A stretch of 21,320 bases of DNA from Bacteroidales bacterium (GTDB lineage: Bacteria > Bacteroidota > Bacteroidia > Bacteroidales > WCHB1-69): positions 1-21,320 of the forward strand of contig DUOL01000137.1 of NCBI GenBank assembly GCA_012838875.1, given 5' to 3'. A program made the translations under genes and the position numbers. The notes beneath the pieces were generated by a model. It made no database searches, was not told the DNA's origin, and saw only the letters and a program-made list of their open reading frames with translations. Below are positions 7,337 to 15,253 of this stretch, piece after piece; position 1 is the first letter of the stretch, and the number at the start of each line of letters is the position of its first letter.

Positions 7337-9754
7337 TCACAGAATTATATAATCTATCGCCTCTTTCATTGTGGAAAAATAGTGGAAAGTCATGCCGGAG
7401 ACGAAGGTCTCTTTAATATCATCGACATCTTTTTTATTTTCCGAAGATAGGACGATATCATATATTCCGGCGCGTTTTGCGGCTAAGATTTTCTCTTTAA
7501 TGCCGCCCACGGGCAACAGTTTTCCGCGAAGGGTGATTTCACCGGTCATAGCAATCTTAGGTCTTATTTTTCTTTGTGTAAATGAGGAGATTAGAGATGA
7601 CAAGATGGTTATTCCTGCAGATGGTCCATCTTTTGGGGTTGCGCCTTCGGGAACGTGAATATGAACCTTTTTCTTTTGGAAAATTTCAGGCTCTAAACCA
7701 TAATCAGTGGCGTGAGCTTTTAAAAATTCGTATGCAATCGTAGCCGATTCTTTCATTACATCTCCTAAGTTTCCGGTTAACGTCATTCCTCCGTCTTTGC
7801 TTAGGCTCGTAATGGTTTCAACAAATAAAATTTCGCCGCCTACCGAAGTCCATGCCAATCCTGTGCTGACACCCGGTACATTGGGGTCTATAGAATGTTC
7901 CTTCTGGAAAAGAGGGGCACCAAGAATTTGAAAAAGGTCATCTTTGGTAATACTCTTTTTCATTTTCCCTTCTTGAACCAATTTTGCCGCACGGTGACGG
8001 ATGATTTTGGCAATTGTTTTCTCTAAGAGCCGAACGCCGGATTCACGCGTGTAGTCGGTGATAATAGCTTCTATAATCGAATCGGAAAAAGTGAGTGCAT
8101 TTTTCTTAATGCCGTGTTCTTTCAGTTGTTTAGGAATGAGGTGCTGTTTGGCAATTTCAATTTTCTCTTCTAAGAAATAGCCTGCAATCTCAATTACTTC
8201 CATACGGTCGAGAAGAGCCGGGTGGATAGTCGAAAGTGTGTTCGCAGTAGCAATAAATAGAACTCTTGATAAATCAAAAGTGGATTCTAAATAGTTGTCG
8301 TAAAATGCATTATTCTGTTCGGGGTCTAAAACTTCGAGCAGAGCGGCAGAGGGGTCGCCTTGTACATTCATTCCCAATACTTTATCAATCTCATCGAGAA
8401 CGAAGACCGGATTTGCAAATCCCGCTTTTTTTAAACTTTGGATTATTCTTCCCGGCATAGCCCCGATATAAGTTTTACGATGCCCTCGAATTTCAGACTC
8501 ATCTCGCAATCCTCCCAAAGACATACGAATATATTTTCTTTCTAATGCTTTAGCTACCGATTTTCCTAAGGAGGTCTTACCTACACCGGGAGGTCCTACT
8601 AAACATAAAATGGGAGATTTCATATCTCCTTTGAGTTTAAGAACTGCTAAGTATTCAATAATTCGTTCTTTTATTTTCTCTAATCCAAAATGGTCTTTAT
8701 CCAACGTTTTGCGGGCATGGTCCAAATCAAAATTATCTTCGCTATACTCATTCCAAGGTAAATCTACTAATAGTTCGAGGTAGTTTAATTGGACGGAAAA
8801 GTCGGGTGACATGGAGTTTGTGCGTTGCAACTTCTGAAGTTCTTTATCGAAAATTGCTTGCGTCTCTTTACTCCATTTTTTATTTTTCGCTTTAGCGAGC
8901 AGCTCTTCGCTTGCCTTTTCCGAAGGAGACCCTCCTAACTCTTTTTGTATAGTCTTCATCTGTTGGGTTAAGAAGTACTCACGCTGCTCCTTGTCAATTT
9001 GCATTTTAGATTTGTGCTGAATTTGATTTTTTAGTTCAGCTAATTGTAGTTCTTTATTTAGAAATTTTAATATAACTTTTGCGCGTTCCTCTACATTTTC
9101 CATTTCTAAAATACGTTGTTTTTCTTCAATGGAAATAGATAAATTGGAAGATATGAAATTGAGTAGAAAAAAAGGACTTTCAATATTTTTTAAAGCAAAA
9201 AGAGCTTCTTTAGGAATATCTCCTTTCAAGCGAAGCATGCTTAGTGTAGTGTCTCGCAGTGAGTCGATTAGTGCATTGAACTTCTTACTCTTAAGCAATT
9301 GAGGATTATGCTCCGCAGTTTCATAAGAAGAGACATAAGCCGTAAAGTAGGGTTCGGTTTGAGCAAATTCACGTAATTCTATTCGCTTTATACCTTGGAC
9401 GATAATGGTTACGCTTCCGTCAGGCATGGATATATACTTGAGTGTTCGTGCCATCGTGCCGATTTTGTAAATATCTTCAAAAGTCGGTTCTTCCGTTTCG
9501 TTCGCCTTTTGTGTAACTACGCCTATCGGCTGGTTCGTTCTGCCGTATTCTTCAACTAACTTAATGGATTTATTTCTACCAACCGTGATAGGAATGACGA
9601 TACCGGGAAATAAAACCGTATTTCGTAAAGGTAAAATAGGTAAAACTTCAGGAATCGGTTGTTTTTTTAAATTCTCCTCGTCTTCCATTGAGAAAAGAGG
9701 AATAAAAGAAGATTCGTTATTGATAAATTCGTTAATGAAAAAATGATCCGTCAT
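7337..9754 (-). CDS. lon: ATP-dependent protease Lon (LonA)
   Basis: This 805-residue cytoplasmic AAA+ serine protease degrades misfolded and regulatory proteins. An N-terminal LON substrate domain spans about 36-230 (LPILPLRNTVLFPGIVIPI), followed by a helical region (YFLTQQMKTIQKELG). The AAA+ module has Walker A GPPGVGKT (about 388-395), Walker B VFVLDEIDK (about 450-458) and the sensor segment FIATANTL. The S16 protease domain has the Ser-Lys dyad: Ser in PKDGPSAGI (about 711) and Lys in VGGIKEKIL (about 752). Its length is normal for LonA and it lacks the membrane segment of LonB. Its own TATCTTTG element lies 24 bases before the ATG. I see no heat-shock CIRCE-type repeat. It is convergent with the plus-strand pair ending at 7251. 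Confidence 0.97.
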   Translation of the reverse strand: MTDHFFINEFINNESSFIPLFSMEDEENLKKQPIPEVLPILPLRNTVLFPGIVIPITVGRNKSIKLVEEYGRTNQPIGVVTQKANETEEPTFEDIYKIGTMARTLKYISMPDGSVTIIVQGIKRIELREFAQTEPYFTAYVSSYETAEHNPQLLKSKKFNALIDSLRDTTLSMLRLKGDIPKEALFALKNIESPFFLLNFISSNLSISIEEKQRILEMENVEERAKVILKFLNKELQLAELKNQIQHKSKMQIDKEQREYFLTQQMKTIQKELGGSPSEKASEELLAKAKNKKWSKETQAIFDKELQKLQRTNSMSPDFSVQLNYLELLVDLPWNEYSEDNFDLDHARKTLDKDHFGLEKIKERIIEYLAVLKLKGDMKSPILCLVGPPGVGKTSLGKSVAKALERKYIRMSLGGLRDESEIRGHRKTYIGAMPGRIIQSLKKAGFANPVFVLDEIDKVLGMNVQGDPSAALLEVLDPEQNNAFYDNYLESTFDLSRVLFIATANTLSTIHPALLDRMEVIEIAGYFLEEKIEIAKQHLIPKQLKEHGIKKNALTFSDSIIEAIITDYTRESGVRLLEKTIAKIIRHRAAKLVQEGKMKKSITKDDLFQILGAPLFQKEHSIDPNVPGVSTGLAWTSVGGEILFVETITSLSKDGGMTLTGNLGDVMKESATIAYEFLKAHATDYGLEPEIFQKKKVHIHVPEGATPKDGPSAGITILSSLISSFTQRKIRPKIAMTGEITLRGKLLPVGGIKEKILAAKRAGIYDIVLSSENKKDVDDIKETFVSGMTFHYFSTMKEAIDYIIL

Positions 9755-9778
9755 ACTTTAGTTTGCTTTAAAAGTTCG

Positions 9779-9786
9779 CAAAGATA
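9779..9786 (-). promoter_or_regulatory. -7 promoter element of lon
   Basis: On the minus strand this is TATCTTTG, 24 bases before the lon ATG. A second near-match (TATCTTTTA) sits just upstream. It separates lon from the preceding sppA-SRD5A-BtuF unit. Confidence 0.5.
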
Positions 9787-9825
9787 TAAAAGATATATAT
9801 TTAAACGATTAATATTTGAAAATGT

Positions 9826-10758
9826 TTATTTACTTTCAAATTTTTCAATGTGCGAATGAATCAGGGTTATTGCCTCAATATTTCGAGGTGAAACGATGTC
9901 AATCCAGCCACTCTCAATAGGATAAACATGGTTTTTCTTAACAGCTATCAATTGAGAATAAGGAAAAGTTTTAATAAATGAAGCGTGGTCTTCTTTCCGA
10001 ATAAAAATTAAATCCGGGTTTTCTTGAAAGAGATACTCACGACTAATATTCCAATTTACTAATTCTTTTCCGATGTTGATACCGCCCGCTAACGTTATTA
10101 TTTCGTCAATATGGGAGTTTTTTGGTGCCGAGTAATCGCCGCCGTCTCCAAATCCAACGACATAATAAACTTTCGGTTTAGTTTTTTCTCCTTCGTCGGC
10201 AAAGTTAATTTTAGTTAATTGTTGTTCAATATTTTGAGCGGTTGCTAGGGCTAAAGAGTCTTTATTTAAAATTTTCCCTAATATTTGTATTGAATTTATT
10301 ACGCCATTAACTCTATTCTCTTCTCTAATAGCAATAACAGGAATATTCATTTTTTCAATCTTTTCGATTTCTTCTTTTCCTATTATTGAACCGATAAGAA
10401 TTAAATCAGGTTGAAGTGCGACCAAAGTTTCAATATTAAGATTTAGGAGCCCTCCAATCTTTTTTATAAATTTTGTTTCAGGGGGATAGTTGCAAAAATC
10501 TGTAATTCCCACCAATTTTTCTTCACTATCCAGTAAGAAAATGATTTCAGTAATTGCCGGGGATAATGAGATAATACGTTGAGGCTCAGATTTTAATATT
10601 GTTTCTCTTTGATAAGAATCTACATGTTTTAAAAAATAATTCTCCTTTTTTTCTTTTTCCTTTGTGTGGCAATTAGCCAAAGAAAAAATTAAAAAAAATA
10701 GAAGAAGAGGAAAAGTGATTTTTCTCCTGAGCTTAAAATTAAAAATAGTGTTAATCAT
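9826..10758 (-). CDS. BtuF-like ABC transporter substrate-binding lipoprotein
   Basis: This 310-residue protein has a basic, hydrophobic N-terminus ending in a lipobox, SLANC, so Cys30 should be lipidated after signal peptidase II cleavage. The mature part fits class III periplasmic binding proteins for cobalamin, heme or siderophores. It starts with RIISLSPAITEIIFLL, then LVGITDFCNYP, GGLLNLNIETLVALQPDLILI, and a C-lobe with IDEIITLAGGINIG and NPDLIFI. BtuF-type vitamin B12 binding is the closest resemblance, but the ligand cannot be fixed by reading. No BtuC permease or BtuD ATPase gene lies in the window, so it must work with a distant transporter or as an orphan receptor. It is last in a likely operon, 25 bases after the SRD5A-family gene. 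Confidence 0.82.
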   Translation of the reverse strand: MINTIFNFKLRRKITFPLLLFFLIFSLANCHTKEKEKKENYFLKHVDSYQRETILKSEPQRIISLSPAITEIIFLLDSEEKLVGITDFCNYPPETKFIKKIGGLLNLNIETLVALQPDLILIGSIIGKEEIEKIEKMNIPVIAIREENRVNGVINSIQILGKILNKDSLALATAQNIEQQLTKINFADEGEKTKPKVYYVVGFGDGGDYSAPKNSHIDEIITLAGGINIGKELVNWNISREYLFQENPDLIFIRKEDHASFIKTFPYSQLIAVKKNHVYPIESGWIDIVSPRNIEAITLIHSHIEKFESK

Positions 10759-10783
10759 ACGGGCAGTTAAATTATGTAAGGTA

Positions 10784-11554
10784 TTAGTATATAAAAGGGA
10801 AAATTCGTTTTAGATTTTTATTTGCCATTTCTTCAGGAAATTTAATTTTATATTTTTCATGTGTTGAGCGCGCACGGGGCACCAAATTAGCAAAAGTCCA
10901 TAGGAAAAATACAAAACCGGATAGTGACCACGTAAGGATAGCAAAGCCAAGCCATTCTATTAATTCACCGAAATAATTAGCCGATGTTACGTACTTAAAT
11001 AAACCGCTCTGGGGGAGGTAATGTCGAGTATCGGTATCACTTTTTCGTAAATGACGAATAATATAGTCGGAGTGTAAATTGATAATCATTCCTACAAAAA
11101 ATAAAATAGTTCCGATAATAAATTGAGGAGTATACAGCCATTCAATACTGTAATAGCCGTCTGGAGATTCGAAAAATATCCAATAGCCTTGCATGACAGA
11201 ATTGAGAATATTGAAAGCTATTCCCATAAACATGATGCCGAGAGGCATTTTACTTTTTCCTTTTATAATAAAGGGGAAAATAAAAGCTCGTTGGAAGTAG
11301 TGGATTTCAAAAAAGATAAGTATGATGATTGGAACAAGTTCGGTACGTCTGTCGGAGCATAAATAGATGATTAGCATCGAGATAAAGATAGGAAATTCCA
11401 TCAAGAACCACGCTAATTTGTTATTAATAGCCTTCCCCCATTTATGAGAAAAATTAATACCGTACCCTGCGTCAACAAAATTTAATGCAATGAAGACAAT
11501 AATAGCTACGCCAATCATGACGTAGAGATAAATATAAAATGCGCTTGAGAACAT
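10784..11554 (-). CDS. Steroid 5-alpha-reductase (SRD5A) family membrane protein
   Basis: This 256-residue polytopic membrane protein has about six or seven hydrophobic segments. Its C-terminal domain carries the signature of 3-oxo-5-alpha-steroid 4-dehydrogenases: SANYFGELIEWLGFAI (about 191-206), ANLVPRARSTHEKY (about 222-235) and a terminal KRIFPFIY corresponding to the family's basic-x-x-PF ending. An upstream HSDYIIRHLR segment matches the conserved NADPH-side region. The family reduces a delta-4 double bond of 3-oxosteroids with NADPH, and related enzymes act on polyprenols and enoyl-lipids. Related reductases have been described in gut Bacteroidota acting on bile acid or steroid intermediates, but the substrate here is unknown. 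It lies 35 bases after sppA and 25 before the BtuF-like gene, which suggests one transcript. Confidence 0.85.
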   Translation of the reverse strand: MFSSAFYIYLYVMIGVAIIVFIALNFVDAGYGINFSHKWGKAINNKLAWFLMEFPIFISMLIIYLCSDRRTELVPIIILIFFEIHYFQRAFIFPFIIKGKSKMPLGIMFMGIAFNILNSVMQGYWIFFESPDGYYSIEWLYTPQFIIGTILFFVGMIINLHSDYIIRHLRKSDTDTRHYLPQSGLFKYVTSANYFGELIEWLGFAILTWSLSGFVFFLWTFANLVPRARSTHEKYKIKFPEEMANKNLKRIFPFIY

Positions 11555-11589
11555 GAGACGAAATAAAAGAAATAAAAGAATAGAAAGAA

Positions 11590-13395
11590 TTAATCAATAA
11601 TAATTGTCATCGGCAGCCTTGCTTGAACTCCTTGCATTTCACTTAGTCGTTTGATGTCAAGGAAATTGTCATAGTAAACACCTAATTGTCCTTTTAATTC
11701 TTTTAAAGCAACATCATTTTTCTGATCTAATATTTTTTCAAACCAACTCTTTTGAACGGGATAGTAATCAATTTCATAAGAAGAAATGTCGGTTAATTTT
11801 GCTGCAATTTGTATAGCATCATTCATATTGCCCATTTGATCTACTAAACCTAATTCTTTAGCATCTTTTCCCGTCCAGACGCGTCCTTGTCCAATTTCAT
11901 CAACTCTGGCAATATCCATTTTTCTGCCGTCCGCAACCCGTTGCGTAAACGTTCCATAGGCTTCTTCAATGAGAGCTAATAATTTTTTAGATTCTACGTC
12001 ATCTAATTTTCTTAATCCGCTAATATAGTCCGAATGTTTATTTGATTTAACCATGTCGACAGTAATACCAAGTTTTTTTTCTAAAAATTGTTGAAAATTA
12101 GGAATCATGCCGAAGACTCCGATTGAGCCTGTCAAGGTGTTTGGTTCAGCCACTATGAAATCGGAATTACAAGCAATATAATACCCTCCCGATGCGGCGT
12201 AGTCGCCCATAGATGTTACAACAATTTTGCCGGCTTTTTTAGCTAATTCTATCTCATGCCAAATAATTTCTGAAGCTAATGCACTGCCCCCCGGAGAATT
12301 TATACGCAATACAATAGCCTTTACATCTTTATCTGAATATGCGGCTTTAATATCTTTACATAAAGTTTCCGAACCGATGATTTCCTCGTCCCCTTTTCCG
12401 TCAATAATGTTTCCTACTGCATAAATGACTGCAATTTTATCAGAAGCTTTTGGAGTTGATGTTTTTATTGCCTTTTCATACTCTTTCAATGAAACGAAAT
12501 TTAGTTCGTCATCTTCATTACAAGCTATTTCAGCGCGTAAAAAGTTTTCAAATTCTGAATAATAGGTTAGAGAATCAATAAATCGTTTTGTTACGGCATC
12601 GGCGGGAGAGGAGGGAAGAAGTAGGTTGGCATAATAATTTAACGAATCAACCGGAATAGAGCGTGCTTTTGAAATGTTATTTGTTACTGTTTCCCAAAGA
12701 GAGTTGCAGAGTTTATCCATCTGTTCTCTGTTAGCTTGACTCATCTTATCCAACATAAAAGGTTCTACGGCACTTTTATACTCTCCGTGCCTAATTATTT
12801 GCATCTCTACATTTAATTTTTCAAGTAACCCTTTATAGAACATTACTTGCATTGCAATACCTTTGAACTCTAACTCACCTTTAGGATTTAGAAATATCTT
12901 ATCTGCTACGGTTGCAAGGTAGTAAGCACTTTGAGAATACACTTCACTATATGCATAAATAAATTTCCCGGATTCTTTAAAGTTAAGTAATTCATTTCGA
13001 ATCTCTTCAATAGTAGCAGAATGAGCAGGAATTTGCGATAAATTTAGCCAAATACCACTAATTTTGGGGTCGGTAGAGGCGGCTCGGATAGTTTTTAAAA
13101 TGTTTTGTAATCCCATGTTATTTTGAGAAAAATCGCCAAAATTGTAGTCGCTAAACGGATTGTCAATTGTACGTTCAGGAATAGGAGCCGTTAAGCTGAT
13201 TTTTAAAATGGAATTATTTGGAATAGGTTTGGTTTTGTCAAGAGATGAAATGGAAGCAATGATGCCTATCATAAAAAAGAAGGAGATAATTGATAGTAAA
13301 ATGGAAGAAATCATAACTCCTACGATTGTTCCTAAAACAATACGCCAAAATTTTTTACTACCGCTTTCAGGGATTTTATTATGTAATGTGTTCAT
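11590..13395 (-). CDS. sppA: Signal peptide peptidase SppA, 67K type
   Basis: This 601-residue membrane-anchored serine protease degrades cleaved signal peptides and other membrane-derived peptides. One N-terminal transmembrane segment (about 17-45) anchors it, with the body on the periplasmic side. The protein has the tandem-repeat architecture of the long 67K form. The general base Lys is in GEYKSAVEPF (about 204) and the nucleophile Ser is in DYAASGGYYIA (about 400), matching the E. coli K209/S409 pair. The oxyanion region INSPGGSALASE and the TGSIGVFG strand are present. It is the first gene of a probable three-gene unit. Upstream lies the 171-base divergent region shared with the DUF6089 gene. 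A near-match to the -7 consensus (TAATATTG) occurs there, but I do not call it. Confidence 0.95.
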   Translation of the reverse strand: MNTLHNKIPESGSKKFWRIVLGTIVGVMISSILLSIISFFFMIGIIASISSLDKTKPIPNNSILKISLTAPIPERTIDNPFSDYNFGDFSQNNMGLQNILKTIRAASTDPKISGIWLNLSQIPAHSATIEEIRNELLNFKESGKFIYAYSEVYSQSAYYLATVADKIFLNPKGELEFKGIAMQVMFYKGLLEKLNVEMQIIRHGEYKSAVEPFMLDKMSQANREQMDKLCNSLWETVTNNISKARSIPVDSLNYYANLLLPSSPADAVTKRFIDSLTYYSEFENFLRAEIACNEDDELNFVSLKEYEKAIKTSTPKASDKIAVIYAVGNIIDGKGDEEIIGSETLCKDIKAAYSDKDVKAIVLRINSPGGSALASEIIWHEIELAKKAGKIVVTSMGDYAASGGYYIACNSDFIVAEPNTLTGSIGVFGMIPNFQQFLEKKLGITVDMVKSNKHSDYISGLRKLDDVESKKLLALIEEAYGTFTQRVADGRKMDIARVDEIGQGRVWTGKDAKELGLVDQMGNMNDAIQIAAKLTDISSYEIDYYPVQKSWFEKILDQKNDVALKELKGQLGVYYDNFLDIKRLSEMQGVQARLPMTIIID

Positions 13396-13532
13396 GTTTT
13401 TATAAATATTAATTGATATTAATTATTGATTTAAAATGCAATATTACATAAATTTTAGTTTCAAACTCGAAAAATATATTAAATTAAGAAAAATATTTTC
13501 AGATAATCGATTTAAGTTTCATAATTATAATG

Positions 13533-13540
13533 TATTTTTG
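13533..13540 (+). promoter_or_regulatory. -7 promoter element of the DUF6089-uppS-bamA-ompH cluster
   Basis: TATTTTTG matches TAnnTTTG and ends 26 bases before the ATG at 13567, in the divergent sppA/DUF6089 intergenic region. It probably drives the whole envelope cluster, because no equally good match precedes uppS, bamA or ompH. Confidence 0.55.
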
Positions 13541-13566
13541 TCGTTTATTACGATAGTTTATTAAAA

Positions 13567-14403
13567 ATGAGAAAATATATTTTATTTTTTATCTTTTCGG
13601 TGTTAACTTTTTTTGGTTTTTCGCAAAAATCCGAATTAGGGGTGATGGGTGGAATCTCTTTCTATTTAGGCGATTTGAATCCGAAATTGGTTTTTGGTAT
13701 GTCTCAGCCGGCCGGTGGGCTTGTGTATCGGTATAATTTTACGCCACGGTGGGCAGTGCGTGCGAACATTCTCTTCGGTGAAGTTCGCGGAAGTGATATG
13801 ATTACAAATAATAAAAATCCGCGAAATTTGAGTTTTAAATCCCCATTCACTGAAATTTCCGCACAAGCTGAACTCAATTTTTTGAAATTATATACCGACT
13901 GGGAGAAAAATAAGTTTGCTCCTTATATTTTTGCCGGTATAGGTTTCTTCTCTTTTAATCCTAAAGCAGAACTGGACGGTAGATATTACGATTTACAACA
14001 TCTTGGTACGGAAGGGCAAGGCTTGCCGGGAGAGAAAAAGTTCTATTCGTTGACAAATTTTTGTATACCCTTTGGAATAGGGTTTAAGTATAATTTCGGA
14101 AAAGTTGCGACCCTCGGTGTTGAATGGGGAATGCGTTTTACGACAACAGATTACCTTGATGATGTGAGTGGTAACTACTATGATAATGAAACACTACTTA
14201 TGGAAAAAGGTGATGTGGTAGCACGACTTGCCGATAGGTCAAAAGTTTTGCACAAAGAAGGAACGGGACGCGGCAACGTAACAACAAAAGATTGGTACTC
14301 CTTTACAGGATTAACGCTAACGTTTAGAATCGGGAACGAAGATAGAACTTGTAATATTGATAATGGAAAACGCCCTAATCCCAAAATGGGGAAAAAGAAG
14401 TAA
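13567..14403 (+). CDS. DUF6089 family outer-membrane beta-barrel protein
   Basis: This 278-residue protein has a clear signal peptide (MRKYILFFIFSVLTFFGFSQ). The mature part looks like a small outer-membrane barrel, with alternating amphipathic strands, many Tyr, Phe and Gly residues, and the opening ELGVMGGISFYLGDLNP followed by AGGLVYRYNFTPRWAVRANI. This opening is characteristic of DUF6089 proteins found just upstream of uppS-bamA in Bacteroidota. The C-terminus ends in a basic tail (KMGKKK) rather than an aromatic residue, so the last strand is probably internal (FTGLTLTFRIG). Function is unproven. The genomic position suggests a role linked to outer-membrane biogenesis. It is followed by uppS about 55 bases later, likely in the same transcript. 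Confidence 0.8.
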   Translation: MRKYILFFIFSVLTFFGFSQKSELGVMGGISFYLGDLNPKLVFGMSQPAGGLVYRYNFTPRWAVRANILFGEVRGSDMITNNKNPRNLSFKSPFTEISAQAELNFLKLYTDWEKNKFAPYIFAGIGFFSFNPKAELDGRYYDLQHLGTEGQGLPGEKKFYSLTNFCIPFGIGFKYNFGKVATLGVEWGMRFTTTDYLDDVSGNYYDNETLLMEKGDVVARLADRSKVLHKEGTGRGNVTTKDWYSFTGLTLTFRIGNEDRTCNIDNGKRPNPKMGKKK

Positions 14404-14458
14404 CGTTTAAGTGTTAAAGTCAATCATCAATAATGTAGGACAGAAGAAATATAATATC

Positions 14459-15214
14459 ATGATAGAAGGAAAATCCTCAAACTCTAATCAGCTACAAAAA
14501 ATCCCCGCACATATCGCTATTATTATGGATGGAAATGGGAGGTGGGCAAAACGAAGAGGAGCAAAACGTACCGTAGGTCACGAAAATGGTATATTAGCCG
14601 TGCGTAGCGTCATTGAAGGTGCTGCCGAATTGGGTGTCAAATTCTTAACACTGTATACTTTTTCTATAGAAAACTGGAACCGTCCGGAAGAGGAAGTTAA
14701 TCTCCTAATGTCTCTCTTTGTACGCGCGATTCACGAAGAAGTGCCTAAATTAATGAAAAATAATATCCGACTTCAAGCTATTGGAGATTTTTCGCTGCTC
14801 CCTGCCCATTGTCAACAAGAATTGTACGGTGCTGTTGAGAGAACAGCAGGAAATAGCGGCTTGACCGTTGTATTGGCATTGAGTTATAGTGCACGTTGGG
14901 AAATTACCGAAATGACTTGTAAAGTTGCACGTGACGTTCAAAATAAAAAACTTAAAATTGATGAGATTTCACAACCTCTCATCTCGAATTATCTAGCTAC
15001 AGCAGAAATACCGGATCCTGAAATATTAATCCGTACCGGCGGCGAGTATCGAATAAGCAATTTTTTATTGTGGCAAATTGCCTATACAGAGCTCTTCTTT
15101 TCTAAAAAAATGTGGCCCGATTTTAGAAAAAAAGACCTTAAAACAATTATCGAAAAGTATCAACTCCGAGAATCTCGTTTCGGAAAAACTAGCGAACAAC
15201 TCTCTCAATCATAA
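14459..15214 (+). CDS. uppS: Undecaprenyl diphosphate synthase (isoprenyl transferase)
   Basis: This cis-prenyltransferase condenses farnesyl diphosphate with isopentenyl diphosphates to form C55 undecaprenyl diphosphate, the lipid carrier for peptidoglycan and surface glycans. From the ATG at 14459 the protein has 251 residues. The catalytic motif HIAIIMDGNGRWAKRRG holds Asp24. TLYTFSIENWNRP and the signature IRTGGEYRISNFLLWQIAYTELFF near the C-terminus provide the diphosphate-binding arginines. The reading frame extends upstream to a GTG at 14411, but the extra 16 residues are poorly conserved in style and the ATG places the conserved block at the usual distance. It sits between the DUF6089 gene and bamA, the standard Bacteroidota order. 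Confidence 0.96.
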   Translation: MIEGKSSNSNQLQKIPAHIAIIMDGNGRWAKRRGAKRTVGHENGILAVRSVIEGAAELGVKFLTLYTFSIENWNRPEEEVNLLMSLFVRAIHEEVPKLMKNNIRLQAIGDFSLLPAHCQQELYGAVERTAGNSGLTVVLALSYSARWEITEMTCKVARDVQNKKLKIDEISQPLISNYLATAEIPDPEILIRTGGEYRISNFLLWQIAYTELFFSKKMWPDFRKKDLKTIIEKYQLRESRFGKTSEQLSQS

Positions 15215-15253
15215 TATAGTCTTTAATTGCTAACATATTCTCTGAAAATAAAA

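Noticed and set aside
10784..11554. Recent horizontal acquisition of the SRD5A-family gene from a eukaryote
   Set aside because: Its composition looks like its neighbours and the family is already known in Bacteroidota. Nothing in the sequence shows recent transfer.
14411..14458. GTG start giving a longer UppS
   Set aside because: The 16 extra residues precede an ATG at 14459 that gives the normal spacing to the catalytic block.
15227..15253. TTG start giving a longer BamA
   Set aside because: It would put nine polar residues before a good signal peptide that begins at the ATG at 15254.
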